The translations under genes were made by a program, and so were the position numbers. From NCBI GenBank assembly GCA_020444765.1, contig JAGRHW010000037.1, positions 1-15,532 on the forward strand: 15,532 nt of DNA. The letters run 5' to 3'. This document shows positions 1-8,007 of this stretch, one piece after another. How positions within the stretch are numbered: position 1 is the first letter of the stretch; each line of letters starts with the position of its first letter. The notes below the pieces were generated by a model. That model was not told the origin of the DNA and did no database searches. It was given only the letters and a program-made list of their open reading frames with translations. This DNA is from Gammaproteobacteria bacterium. GTDB taxonomy: Bacteria > Pseudomonadota > Gammaproteobacteria > Granulosicoccales > Granulosicoccaceae.

Positions 1-80
1 GCCAATTCTTCGAGCAGAATCCGCGTGCCCGTGGCTCGGGTGTGTGGTGCGTAATACAAGGTGATATGTGGCTTGCTCAT
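1..80 (-). CDS. Glutathione S-transferase, N-terminal fragment (cut by window edge)
   Basis: Only the first 26 codons are inside the window; the gene continues past position 1. The visible protein begins MSKPHITLYYAPHTRATG and runs into RILLEEL. This is the first beta strand and helix of the thioredoxin-like N-terminal domain of glutathione S-transferases, where the residues after the first strand contact glutathione. The start is ATG at 80-78, preceded by AGGAG (94-90) at 9-nt spacing. GSTs conjugate or reduce electrophiles in the cytoplasm using glutathione. The gene is divergent from the WYL regulator at 178, which makes it a likely target of that regulator. The subfamily cannot be told from this fragment. 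Confidence 0.75.
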   Translation of the reverse strand, partial: MSKPHITLYYAPHTRATGTRILLEEL

Positions 81-139
81 GAATTAATACTCCTAGGTTG
101 ACAGACGACTTGATTGGCGTTCAGTCTACGGCCTCATAG

Positions 140-156
140 CTGACATCCAGTGTCAG
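140..156. promoter_or_regulatory. Inverted repeat, candidate operator of the WYL regulator
   Basis: CTGACA-N5-TGTCAG is a perfect 6-bp dyad with a 5-bp centre. It sits in the 97-bp divergent spacer, 21 nt before the ATG of the WYL regulator and about 60 nt upstream of the GST start. The position suits autorepression plus control of the divergent GST gene. Binding by the neighbouring protein is inference. Confidence 0.45.
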
Positions 157-177
157 GTTTAAATTGAGAGAACCGCC

Positions 178-1140
178 ATGCGTGCTGACCGCCTGATCCA
201 GATCCTCACCACCCTGCAAGCCCGCGGGCGCGCTACGGCCAGCGAACTGGCCGAGGAAACCGAAGTTTCCCTGCGCACGATCTACCGCGATATCGACAGC
301 CTGGCGCTGGCCGGCATCCCGGTTTATGCCGAACACGGTGCGCAAGGCGGCTATCGCCTGCTGAACGGTTACAAAGTACAGCTCAACGGCATGAGTCAGG
401 CGGAAACACACGCCCTCTTCCTCAGTGGTTTGGGCTCGACCTTAAGCGGACTGGGCCTGGACGCGGCGACGCTCAGCGCCGAAAAAAAACTCGCCGCTGC
501 CCTGCCCGAACCCATGCGCAAACATGTTCACCACCTGCGCAAACGCTTTCATCTCGACGTACCCGGCTGGTTTAACGAGGCGGAACAGCCGACCTTTTTA
601 CAAGCCGTGTTCGACGCCGTCTGCGCCGACAGGCAACTGCACATGCGCTACCGCAGCTGGCAGCGGGAGAAAAACCTCGAACTGGCGCCGCTGGGCGTCG
701 TGCTCAAGGGCGGCGCCTGGTACCTCGTCGGGCAAACCGACGCCAAGCCGCGTACCTACAAAATTACCAGAATCCTGTCACTGGAAGTACTCGATACCAC
801 GTTCACACCGCCCGCCGAGTTCAATCTTGCCGCTTACTGGCAGGAAAATACCGCGCGCCTCGATGAAGAAACCCACAGTAAACTCGCCCGCGTGCGCGTC
901 TCGCCGCTCGGGCTGCGCATCCTGCCAGACTTGTGCAGCAGCTACGTCAGGCGCAGGATAAGGTTACTGGGCAAAGCCGATGAAAATGGCTGGCAGGAAC
1001 TGGAATTGCCGGTCGGCGGGCAGTGGCAGACTATCAGCGACTTTCTGCGCCTCGGCATCGAGGTGGAAGTGTTGGCGCCTCAAGCCCTGCGCGACGCGGT
1101 GCGCTCCACGGTAAACTCACTCGCCGAGCGTTACCGGTAA
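178..1140 (+). CDS. YafY-type transcriptional regulator, HTH plus WYL domain
   Basis: This 320-residue protein has the usual length of YafY/DeoR-like WYL regulators. Residues about 4-60 form a winged helix-turn-helix: ATASELAEETEVSLRTIYRD is the helix-turn-helix core, and GGYRL lies in the wing. A WYL domain follows; the namesake WYL tripeptide is at 181-183 (GGAWYLVGQ), with the later YKITRI segment typical of the domain. WYL domains are ligand-sensing modules that in other family members bind nucleotides, nucleic acid or small effectors. The start is ATG at 178 with GAGAG (166-170) 7 nt upstream. It is divergent from a GST gene and probably controls it, a common local pairing. The effector is unknown. 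Confidence 0.88.
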   Translation: MRADRLIQILTTLQARGRATASELAEETEVSLRTIYRDIDSLALAGIPVYAEHGAQGGYRLLNGYKVQLNGMSQAETHALFLSGLGSTLSGLGLDAATLSAEKKLAAALPEPMRKHVHHLRKRFHLDVPGWFNEAEQPTFLQAVFDAVCADRQLHMRYRSWQREKNLELAPLGVVLKGGAWYLVGQTDAKPRTYKITRILSLEVLDTTFTPPAEFNLAAYWQENTARLDEETHSKLARVRVSPLGLRILPDLCSSYVRRRIRLLGKADENGWQELELPVGGQWQTISDFLRLGIEVEVLAPQALRDAVRSTVNSLAERYR

Positions 1141-1249
1141 AATAATAAAGGATGACTCCCTGACGACACCTGAGACTACGATCAGAAACTTTCCAACCAC
1201 TTTCTATTGTGGCCATATTGCTCTGCACGCTTCTGACTGCCAGATCCGG

Positions 1250-1276
1250 CAAGCCCGGAGGGAACCTCCAGGCTTG
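1250..1276. other. Hairpin between convergent genes, possible terminator
   Basis: CAAGCC-C-GGAGG, loop GAA, CCTCC-A-GGCTTG makes an 11-bp stem with one internal mismatch. It lies between the 3' end of the WYL gene (1140) and the 3' end of the amidase gene (1375), a natural place for a shared terminator. Neither side has a run of T residues, so it does not meet the intrinsic-terminator pattern. It could be a rho-assisted 3' end or a mRNA-stabilising structure. The rest of 1141-1374 shows no gene. Confidence 0.4.
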
Positions 1277-1374
1277 CATTAATAACTGATGGACGAATGA
1301 CGCCCAATGATACGCCGGCACCGACATCACTGACGAACCGACATCTCACCTCTTCTTGCAACAAAGCCTCGCCC

Positions 1375-2334
1375 TTATAGATACTTCTTCGGCATCAGCA
1401 TATGGATGCCCTTGCTGATATCCACCAGCTGGGTAACATGCAGATCGGCCACCAGGCTGCACAGCATGTATGCTTCATTGCGTGTCAGCTTGCTGCGTTC
1501 GGTAACCAGGCGCACCATCTCCCGTACAGCCTGACGCGCCGCTTCGTCAAGATCCTGGTTCATGCCGACCGATATCAGGTGCTCTGCCGTTTCAGCATAA
1601 GGCAGGGACAATTCCATATCCTTGCGAACAGTTAGTCGGAACGTACCGTTCAGCCCGGTTTCGAGCGCCGTGATGCAGACTTCACCGTCCCCCTGACAAC
1701 CATGACCGTCACCGGCGGAGAACAACGCGCCTTCGTTGAAGACAGGCAGATATAAGGTGGTTCCGGCACGCAGTTCCTTGTTGTCCATATTGCCGCCGAA
1801 CGAACGTGGCTCGGGCGAGCCGATGCGCCCCCATTCCTTCGGCGGAGCAACGCCCATGATACCGAAGAAGGGATCGAGCGGAATTTCAGTACCCCAGGGC
1901 AGTTTGCCCACCATCTTTTCGCGGTCGATCATGATGTGAATGCGCTCGTAATCCGTAAACTCTTCCGGCAGCGTCCCCATCAGCGGTAAAATGGCGCAAA
2001 ATCCCCAGTCCTGGCGAGGTTCGATTTCGAGAATATCAACCTGCAGCACATCGCCAGGCATGGCCCCCTTGACGTAGATCGGCCCCGTCATGATATGCGG
2101 TCCGACCGGACCATTAACAACCTTACTGCCGTCGCCGCCGGGAATCAGGGTATTGATAGCTTCCAGATGATCTGCGGTAACCAGATCAGCATCGGGAGGC
2201 AGATCTTCCGGCCAACAGGCAGGCAGGGCGTGCAGTTTGACGGTTTCCCCCGACTCGATTTCGGCAACCGGCGGCGTGTCGGCGTCGAAATAGCCCCAAT
2301 AGGTATTCTCGGGTGTGGCTTTTAGTTCAAACAT
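1375..2334 (-). CDS. fmdA: Acetamidase/formamidase family amidohydrolase
   Basis: This 319-residue protein of the FmdA/AmdA family hydrolyses short amides (formamide, acetamide or relatives) to ammonia and the acid in the cytoplasm. Family hallmarks are visible: HxMTGPIYVKGAMPGDVL at about 80-97, GGNMD at 180-184, and the conserved GDGHGCQGDGE core at 208-218, which includes acidic residues near the proposed active site. Length suits the bacterial family. The ATG at 2334 has an AGAGAGGTC ribosome site about 8 nt upstream. It is the last gene of the urtABCDE operon, 34 nt after urtE, so the imported substrate is probably hydrolysed by this enzyme rather than by urease. The exact amide cannot be read from sequence; a cyclic or longer amide is possible. 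Confidence 0.87.
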   Translation of the reverse strand: MFELKATPENTYWGYFDADTPPVAEIESGETVKLHALPACWPEDLPPDADLVTADHLEAINTLIPGGDGSKVVNGPVGPHIMTGPIYVKGAMPGDVLQVDILEIEPRQDWGFCAILPLMGTLPEEFTDYERIHIMIDREKMVGKLPWGTEIPLDPFFGIMGVAPPKEWGRIGSPEPRSFGGNMDNKELRAGTTLYLPVFNEGALFSAGDGHGCQGDGEVCITALETGLNGTFRLTVRKDMELSLPYAETAEHLISVGMNQDLDEAARQAVREMVRLVTERSKLTRNEAYMLCSLVADLHVTQLVDISKGIHMLMPKKYL

Positions 2335-2368
2335 GAATGAGACCTCTCTGTTTACTTGTCTAGGGGTG

Positions 2369-3064
2369 TTAGATGGAAATAAAGGATTTGATCTTATGCT
2401 CGTCCATCTGCTCGGTGCTGCCCCGGTCGATCACTTCACCACGGGATATAACGAGGTAGTTATCTGCCAGGCTCTGTACGAATTCGAAATACTGCTCGAC
2501 GACCAGAATCGACATTTTGTCCTTGAGCGAAGAGATGACATCCTCGATCCGCTGCACGATGTTTGGCTGAATACCTTCCGTCGGTTCGTCGAGAATCAAC
2601 AGCGAGGGCCGCGTCGCCAGCGCACGGGCGATGCTTAACTGTTGCTGCTGTCCGCCGGACAGGTCACCACCGCGTCGCTTCCACATCTCACCCAGAACGG
2701 GGAACAAGGCAACCATTTCCTCAGCGACGGCCTCCTGATCCTTGACACCAGCGGCGCTCATGGCGATGTCCAGGTTCTCGCGTACACTCAAATTCGCAAA
2801 GATTTCGCGCCCTTGTGGAACATAGCCTATGCCAAGCTTGACCCGACGATGTGACGAGGCAGCCGTGATGTTCTGACCTTCGAATTCAATCGTCCCGGAC
2901 GTCGCGGGCAACAACCCCATTAGACACTTGAGCAATGTCGTCTTGCCCGCACCGTTACGTCCGAGGACGGCCAGACATCCCTTATCGGGAATCTGGAATG
3001 TCAAATCCCGCAAGATGTGGCTGCTGCCGTAATGCTGATTCAATGCCATAACGTTAAGTTTCAT
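2369..3064 (-). CDS. urtE: Urea/amide ABC transporter ATP-binding protein UrtE
   Basis: This is one of the two ATPases that power the importer from the cytoplasmic face, of the LivF/UrtE class. Numbered from the chosen start it has 231 residues: Walker A GRNGAGKTT at 35-43, Q-loop Gln84 (YVPQGREIF), signature LSGGQQQQ at 135, Walker B LLILDEP at 155-161, and the UrtE-typical PTEGIQPNIV just after. The switch position reads VVEQ, as in LivF-type ATPases. A longer reading from a TTG at 3082 would overlap urtD by 4 bp. The ATG at 3064 is preferred because AAGGGGGG ends 7 nt before it and the protein then starts MKLNV. A third possible ATG lies at 3070, too close to that purine tract. It is followed 34 nt later by the amidase. 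Confidence 0.92.
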   Translation of the reverse strand: MKLNVMALNQHYGSSHILRDLTFQIPDKGCLAVLGRNGAGKTTLLKCLMGLLPATSGTIEFEGQNITAASSHRRVKLGIGYVPQGREIFANLSVRENLDIAMSAAGVKDQEAVAEEMVALFPVLGEMWKRRGGDLSGGQQQQLSIARALATRPSLLILDEPTEGIQPNIVQRIEDVISSLKDKMSILVVEQYFEFVQSLADNYLVISRGEVIDRGSTEQMDEHKIKSFISI

Positions 3065-3078
3065 GTCCATACCCCCCT

Positions 3079-3831
3079 TCAACGCCCGAGGTACACTTCG
3101 CGTACGCGTTCGTCCGACTGCACACGCGCCATCGATCCCTCGATCAACAGACGCCCTTCATGCAATACGGACACGACGTCAGCGATTTTTTCGACGAAAC
3201 TCATGTCATGTTCGATAACCACCACGGCCCGTTCCGGCGCGCGCAATGACCTGACCAGCTCGGCGGTGCGTTCGGTTTCAGCGTGACTCATCCCGGCGAC
3301 CGGTTCGTCGAGTAACAATACCTTTGGCTCCTGCAACAGCAGCATGCCGATTTCCAGCCACTGCTTTTCACCGTGCGACAGCGCACCTGCGGAGTGGTTT
3401 TCCTTGTCCTGCATACCGATAGATTGCAAAACGTTTTCGATACGTTCACGCTCCCCTGCTGTCGGTGTGCGGAACATTTCGCGTGCCATGCTGCTTTGCG
3501 GATCTCGAAGCGCCAGTTTAAGATTGTCACCGACACTCAGCGCCTCGAACACGCTTGGCTTTTGGAACTTCCGTCCGACACCGGACAACGCCACCTCCGG
3601 CTCCGTGAGCGCAAGCAGATCGATACCACCGTCCAGTTCGATGACGCCTGCGTCAGGTCGTGTCTTCCCGGTGATAATGTCAAGAAAGGTGGTCTTGCCC
3701 GCACCGTTCGGTCCGATGATGGCGCGTACTTCACCGTAATTGATCAGCATGGAGAGCCCGTCGACTGCGCGTAACGAACCGAAGGCGACGGCCAGGCCAT
3801 CGATATAAAGTGCTGTTTTCCCCTGTATCAT
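3079..3831 (-). CDS. urtD: Urea/amide ABC transporter ATP-binding protein UrtD
   Basis: This 250-residue ATPase of the LivG/UrtD class is the partner of UrtE. Motifs in order: Walker A GPNGAGKTT at 40-48, Q-loop Gln90 in GRKFQKPSVFE, signature LSHGEKQWLEIG at 151-162, Walker B VLLLDEP at 171-177 followed by VAGMS, and the switch His208 in VVIEHDM. LSHGEKQWLEIGM and DEPVAGMS are characteristic of UrtD rather than of general LivG. Its ATG (3831-3829) overlaps the urtC stop by 4 bp (ATGA), which implies translational coupling. With UrtE it forms the nucleotide-binding heterodimer under UrtB and UrtC. The length is normal and nothing is degraded. Confidence 0.93.
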   Translation of the reverse strand: MIQGKTALYIDGLAVAFGSLRAVDGLSMLINYGEVRAIIGPNGAGKTTFLDIITGKTRPDAGVIELDGGIDLLALTEPEVALSGVGRKFQKPSVFEALSVGDNLKLALRDPQSSMAREMFRTPTAGERERIENVLQSIGMQDKENHSAGALSHGEKQWLEIGMLLLQEPKVLLLDEPVAGMSHAETERTAELVRSLRAPERAVVVIEHDMSFVEKIADVVSVLHEGRLLIEGSMARVQSDERVREVYLGR

Positions 3832-4952
3832 TCACCCGCCTCCACCGTCTTGGCGCTTTTGAACCGACGCAGGCCTTTTCGCACTAGGCCGGGCACGTCA
3901 TAAAACCCGTTCGGCAGTAACACCACGACGCAGACCACCACGGCTGACAGAATGAACGGCCACAGTTCCGGCACGTAGGCCGTTAGCAGGAACTTGAGCG
4001 CCGTAATGACGATTGCGCCCAGGAGTGCACCCACCAAGGTGCCACGCCCGCCGATCGCAACCCACACGGCGATTTCCACCGACAGTTCTGGCGACAGCAC
4101 GCGCGGGTTTATAATGCCCACCTGCGGCACATAAAGCGCACCGGCTATCGCCGCCAACACGGCTGACAGGCACCATGCCAGCATTTTCACCCAGATTGTT
4201 TCGTAGCCAAGAAAGCGCAGGCGCGCTTCGTCGTCGCGAATTGCCACCAGCATGTGGCCAAAGCGTGAGCGGGTGAGCATATTCAGCCCGAATAAAGAAA
4301 CAGCCACGACCAGAATGGAAATCGCGCACAAGGCCGCAACCGTACCTCGGTCGGAAAGTTTCGCGCCCAATAACTCGACGAAGCCCGTCATGCCGTTATT
4401 CCCGCCAAACCCTGTATCGTTACGGAAAAACAACAGCATCGCGACATAGACGAGAGCCTGAGAAATAATGGCGAAATAAACACCCGTCACTTTGGAGCGG
4501 AAGGAAATCAACCCGAACGTGAAGGCCACTGCACCTGTCAACAGCACGATCACCAACGCGACATAGAAGAAATTTTCCATGAAGGCATAATAGAAAGGCA
4601 GATCCGTCCAGCCCATGAACAGCATGAAATCAGGCGGTGTACCTGTCACCTGAAATGCAACCTTGACCATATGCATGGCGATCAAGTAACCGCCGATGGC
4701 GAAGTAAAGACCGTGGCCAAGACTCAGTATGCCGCCAAAACCCCAGATCAAATCGAGCGAAATGGCGAGCAGAGCAAAGCTTGCCGCCTGCCCGACCAGG
4801 TTCATGGCATAGACGGACAAGCCCATATCCATCGCGCCCGTAACCAGGATCAGGATGGCCAACCCCACCAGGAAAGCCGCAACGATCGGCGCCGCTCCCT
4901 GGCTCGTGATGGACCGCCCTCGGCCCGAGATGAAGTTCTCCAAATCTGTCAT
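3828..4952 (-). CDS. urtC: Urea/amide ABC transporter permease UrtC
   Basis: This 374-residue inner-membrane permease of the LivM/UrtC class has about ten hydrophobic segments. The first is near residues 20-42 (VAAFLVGLAILILV). Family landmarks are AISLDLIWGFGGILSLGHG at about 63-81, the cytoplasmic coupling region RFGHMLVAIRDDEARLRFLG in the second half, and GGRGTLVGALLGA near residue 300, characteristic of branched-chain/urea permeases. The short C-terminal tail is basic and cytoplasmic. It pairs with UrtB to form the channel. Its start overlaps the urtB stop by 4 bp and its stop overlaps the urtD start by 4 bp, so all three are probably translated as a coupled series. Confidence 0.92.
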   Translation of the reverse strand: MTDLENFISGRGRSITSQGAAPIVAAFLVGLAILILVTGAMDMGLSVYAMNLVGQAASFALLAISLDLIWGFGGILSLGHGLYFAIGGYLIAMHMVKVAFQVTGTPPDFMLFMGWTDLPFYYAFMENFFYVALVIVLLTGAVAFTFGLISFRSKVTGVYFAIISQALVYVAMLLFFRNDTGFGGNNGMTGFVELLGAKLSDRGTVAALCAISILVVAVSLFGLNMLTRSRFGHMLVAIRDDEARLRFLGYETIWVKMLAWCLSAVLAAIAGALYVPQVGIINPRVLSPELSVEIAVWVAIGGRGTLVGALLGAIVITALKFLLTAYVPELWPFILSAVVVCVVVLLPNGFYDVPGLVRKGLRRFKSAKTVEAGE

Positions 4953-6634
4953 TTCCGCCCCTTAACCGCAAAGATCCCTTCCGGACGGAACTGAATAAAG
5001 ACGATGATCATCAACAACACGATGATCTTCGCCGCGACCGCACCGTACAAGGGTTCGATAAAGATGTTGATTTGGCCGATACCGAGCGCCGAGATCACCG
5101 TCCCGGCCAGGTTGCCGACACCCCCCAGGACAACAACCATGAATGAGTCGACGATAAAGTTTGTGCCCATATTCGGGTTGACGTTGTAGATTGGCGTCAA
5201 CACCAGCCCCGCCAATCCTGCCAGGCCGGAACCGATCCCGAAGCTAAGCAGGTCGACCCGGCGTGCGGACACACCGACACAACCGGCCATATCACGGTTT
5301 TCAGTGACCGCACGGATATAGAGGCCCAGGCGGGTCTTGCGCAGCAACAACCAGGAAAGCAGCAGAACCACAGCCGAGAACACGATGGCAAACAGGCGAT
5401 TCCATGTAAGGATAAAGTCCGCGGTTACTCGCGTACCGCCTTCCAGAAAACTGGGGACGATAAACCCCAGGTTCTGGGTTCCGAACACCACACGCACCAG
5501 ATTAATCAGGAACAGGCTGATCGCCCAGGTTGCCAGCAAGGTCATCAAGGGGCGGCGATAAAGATGGCGAATCACCGTCGCTTCCACCACCATTCCGACT
5601 GCCGCCGTGACGATGAAAGCGAAAGGAATGGCAATCAACAAATACCAGTCCAATAGCCCGGGCACCGCATAGCGCAGAAATTCCTGCACCAGATAGGTCG
5701 TATACGAGCCGATCATAATGAATTCACCCTGGGCCAGGTTGATGACACCCATAAGACCGAAAATTACCGCCAGTCCCAGCGAAGCCATGAACAGGATGGA
5801 CGCATAACTAAGCCCACTAAATAATACGGAGCCGATCTGGCCAATCTGAATCCAGGTGTCGATGTCACTGATTGCGCTGTCCAGCGCCTTGGTCAGGCGG
5901 GGATCTTCAGCCACATAGGCGTTATCCTGGCGTAAAGTCACCAGCGCCGTGCGATTGCGTTCAGTGGGGTTATCCGCCACGGCGGCAATCGCTGCGAGGC
6001 GCTCGTCCATATCCGGGGCGCGTAACGACTTCAAGGCCTTCACCACGTGCAAACGGGCCTCGAGGTCCGGGTCTGTAACTTTGTCCAGGGCCAACTCAAG
6101 CAACGGAACATGAACATTGTCGAATTGCTTTTCCAGGACCACGACAGCCGCCTCGGCCCCCTCACCAATGGGATTGTCGATCAGCGACAACAGGCTGGCG
6201 GCAACATCGAGATTCGCCCGTACCTTCAGATTTACGAATGGCGCAGGCGGAGCCTTGCCTTCCAGGGTCACGGCCGAGAGTGTCAATGCATCCTGGTAAT
6301 CCGCACCGGACTGAAGCAGACTCAAAGCGGATTTTTCACTACAGCGCAACTTCTTATTGCCAAGGGCGGAAACTATTGTCGCGGCCCAGACGCTATCCTC
6401 GGCCCTGATGGATACGGCCGTGAGAACCTCATCGATTGCGTCGACCATCTGCTTCGTTTTACCGCTGCACAAGGCGGCAACGGCCACGGTGCGGTCGTAT
6501 TCCGGGGCCGGTTCCTGCGCCCCGGCATTACTGATGAAAGACATCAGTCCAAATATCAGGATGACGAGCATCGTCACGCAATGAAAAGCATGTCCCTTAC
6601 GCATATGACTCAAATAATGTGCGTGTATTTTCAT
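4949..6634 (-). CDS. urtB: Urea/amide ABC transporter permease UrtB, long proteobacterial form
   Basis: This 561-residue permease has a large extra N-terminal part, as in proteobacterial UrtB. Residues about 12-39 look like a signal sequence with a possible cut after AGA (39). Residues 40 to about 262 are a helical, HEAT-like periplasmic domain (LEARLHVVKALKSL region). The LivH-like permease starts near 265, with MGVINLAQGEFIMIGSY at about 295-311 and the GxxxVVxGGVGNLAG region close to the end. The start is ATG at 6634 with TGGAG 5-6 nt upstream; internal ATG codons at residues 11 and 22 have weaker sites. It follows urtA after 51 nt that hold a strong hairpin. The role of the periplasmic domain is not established; an interaction with UrtA is a reasonable guess. 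Confidence 0.92.
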   Translation of the reverse strand: MKIHAHYLSHMRKGHAFHCVTMLVILIFGLMSFISNAGAQEPAPEYDRTVAVAALCSGKTKQMVDAIDEVLTAVSIRAEDSVWAATIVSALGNKKLRCSEKSALSLLQSGADYQDALTLSAVTLEGKAPPAPFVNLKVRANLDVAASLLSLIDNPIGEGAEAAVVVLEKQFDNVHVPLLELALDKVTDPDLEARLHVVKALKSLRAPDMDERLAAIAAVADNPTERNRTALVTLRQDNAYVAEDPRLTKALDSAISDIDTWIQIGQIGSVLFSGLSYASILFMASLGLAVIFGLMGVINLAQGEFIMIGSYTTYLVQEFLRYAVPGLLDWYLLIAIPFAFIVTAAVGMVVEATVIRHLYRRPLMTLLATWAISLFLINLVRVVFGTQNLGFIVPSFLEGGTRVTADFILTWNRLFAIVFSAVVLLLSWLLLRKTRLGLYIRAVTENRDMAGCVGVSARRVDLLSFGIGSGLAGLAGLVLTPIYNVNPNMGTNFIVDSFMVVVLGGVGNLAGTVISALGIGQINIFIEPLYGAVAAKIIVLLMIIVFIQFRPEGIFAVKGRK

Positions 6635-6648
6635 GAGGACTCCAAGAC

Positions 6649-6674
6649 CTGTGGCGGAGAAAATTCCGCCACAG
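6649..6674 (-). other. Perfect 10-bp hairpin between urtA and urtB
   Basis: CTGTGGCGGA and TCCGCCACAG form a perfect 10-bp stem around a 6-nt loop, starting 12 nt after the urtA stop and ending just ahead of the urtB ribosome site. On the transcribed strand no U-run follows, so a full terminator is unlikely. Intercistronic hairpins after binding-protein genes in ABC operons (the malE-malF spacer is the classic case) protect the upstream message and keep the binding protein in excess. That role is inferred here. Confidence 0.7.
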
Positions 6675-6685
6675 ACGCTTAAAGG

Positions 6686-7915
6686 TTACGCGTAGGGGCT
6701 GAACGGTACCGGCTTCGGCGTGTCTTCGGACTGCCACAGTACGTCGAACGCCTGATTGGCATTGACCGAACCGATGAACACACCACGCGAGACATAATTG
6801 TTCTCACCACTCATCGAAATTTCGTAACCCGACGGGCAATTGAAAGTCAGGCCTGCCGATGCTGCACGCACAGCGTCGGTCTCTGTGGTGCCGGCCTTTT
6901 CAACCGCCTTGGCCCACAGGTGCACGCCGTCGTAGGTCGAAACCATTGGATCTATAACGACGTCGTTCTTGTACGGAAGACTGTTGGTATCGACGAAGGA
7001 TTTCCAACGACTCTTGAACGCATCGTTCTGTTCCGACTCAGCGTTCTGCAAATACGCCCAGCAGTTGAGGTGACCAACCATCGGCTCGGTGTCCAAACCT
7101 TCCAGATCAGCCTCCAGCACGTCGAGGCCCAGCACCGGAATGTCAGTAGCACCAATCCCCTGACTGATCAGCTCCTTGAAGAACGCGGGAATGGATGAAC
7201 CGACAACGGTAAGGACGATGATTGGCTGTCCACCCGGTTCGCTGGCGAACTTGCGTATGTCGTTGACGATGGTCTGGAAGTTGGAGAAACCGAACGGAAC
7301 ATACTGTTCGCGCCAGCTCGATTCCGTGAAGCCCTTTGTTCCCCAGTAGCCTTTGCAGATTTTGTTGATGGTACGCGGCCACACATAGTCGGAACCCAGC
7401 ATGTAGAACCGCTTGGCCTGACCGCCGTCCTCGCTCATCAAGTAGTCCAGCGCAGGTAACACGGAGCTGGCCGGCGGTGAGTTCAGGTAAACGACGTTTT
7501 TGGAGTTTTCCTCTCCTTCAAAATGCAAGGGGTAGTACAGCAGACCATTGTTTTGCTCGACAACCGGCAACACGGATTTACGAGACACCGAAGTCCAGCA
7601 GCCGAACAGACTGGCGACATTTTCCTGTAGCATCAGCTGACGACCGAGTTGCGCATACAGCGGCCAGTCAGACGCCGGGTCGGTCACCACCACGTCGACC
7701 TTTTTTCCCAGTACTCCGCCTTTTTCATTAATTTCCTGTACAGCCATCTTGCAGACTTCGTTCAGGCGGCCTTCGATGTTCGCCATCGTGCCGGACGAGG
7801 AAAACAGGCAGCCGATTTTGATAGACTCCGCCGCAGATGCATGGCGGATGATCGACGGCATGGCCAGCACGCCAGCGGCGGCGGCAGTACTCTTGATAAA
7901 TGTTCTACGCTTCAT
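6686..7915 (-). CDS. urtA: Urea/short-chain amide ABC transporter substrate-binding protein UrtA (Tat signal)
   Basis: This 409-residue periplasmic binding protein of the UrtA/FmdD family captures the substrate for UrtBCDE. The N terminus MKRRTFIKSTAAAAGVLA is a twin-arginine signal (RRTFIK), with a likely cleavage around residues 28-29 (ASAA). The mature part begins IKIGCLFSSSGTM, the usual opening of type I (Leu/Ile/Val-like) binding folds. It continues with LFGCWTSVSRKSVLPVVEQN and LLYYPLHFEGEE, which are hallmarks of UrtA-type proteins. Length is typical. The start is ATG at 7915 with a TGAGG ribosome site. It is the first gene of the operon, under a sigma-54-type element. Family members bind urea or formamide/acetamide; the amidase gene in the operon makes an amide the more likely ligand, but urea is not excluded. 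Confidence 0.93.
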   Translation of the reverse strand: MKRRTFIKSTAAAAGVLAMPSIIRHASAAESIKIGCLFSSSGTMANIEGRLNEVCKMAVQEINEKGGVLGKKVDVVVTDPASDWPLYAQLGRQLMLQENVASLFGCWTSVSRKSVLPVVEQNNGLLYYPLHFEGEENSKNVVYLNSPPASSVLPALDYLMSEDGGQAKRFYMLGSDYVWPRTINKICKGYWGTKGFTESSWREQYVPFGFSNFQTIVNDIRKFASEPGGQPIIVLTVVGSSIPAFFKELISQGIGATDIPVLGLDVLEADLEGLDTEPMVGHLNCWAYLQNAESEQNDAFKSRWKSFVDTNSLPYKNDVVIDPMVSTYDGVHLWAKAVEKAGTTETDAVRAASAGLTFNCPSGYEISMSGENNYVSRGVFIGSVNANQAFDVLWQSEDTPKPVPFSPYA

Positions 7916-7972
7916 ATGACGACCTCACTTCTTTATTGGTTAATGCCCATACGGATGACACTTCGAGGAGGG

Positions 7973-7988
7973 AGCAATTAGCAAGCCA
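7973..7988 (-). promoter_or_regulatory. Sigma-54 (-24/-12) promoter of the urt-amidase operon
   Basis: Read on the minus strand, TGGCTTGCTAATTGCT matches the sigma-54 consensus TGGCAC-N5-TTGCW. The invariant GG and GC are separated by exactly 10 nt, TTGCT is complete, and the two deviations are TT for AC. Transcription would start about 12 nt further on, leaving a leader of roughly 45-50 nt before the urtA ATG. Sigma-54 with NtrC is the standard route for nitrogen-limitation control of urea/amide uptake. Confidence 0.65.
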
Positions 7989-7994
7989 AATTAA

Positions 7995-8007
7995 TTACAT
8001 GATGTAA
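7995..8007. promoter_or_regulatory. Perfect palindrome upstream of urtA, candidate operator
   Basis: TTACAT-G-ATGTAA is a perfect 13-bp palindrome directly upstream of the -24 element, between urtA and the divergent ROK gene. Its position next to the promoter suits a repressor or activator. The ROK protein is the obvious local candidate, though this is inference. Confidence 0.4.

Noticed and set aside
98..103. TTGACA perfect -35 hexamer upstream of the WYL gene
   Set aside because: No acceptable -10 hexamer is present 16-18 nt downstream, so it was not called as a promoter.
1131..1140. Palindrome TTACCGGTAA at the end of the WYL gene
   Set aside because: It is the final codons plus stop, short and without context; it is likely a coincidence.
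3065..3082. TTG at 3082 as the start of urtE with an ATGA-like overlap of urtD
   Set aside because: It would add MKGGMD, encoded by the purine-rich ribosome site itself. The ATG at 3064 has ideal spacing from that site.
6047..6682. Open frame of 211 codons on the plus strand opposite urtB
   Set aside because: It lies wholly opposite the 5' part of urtB and the spacer, has no ribosome site of note, and its product shows no domain. UrtB is clearly the real gene.
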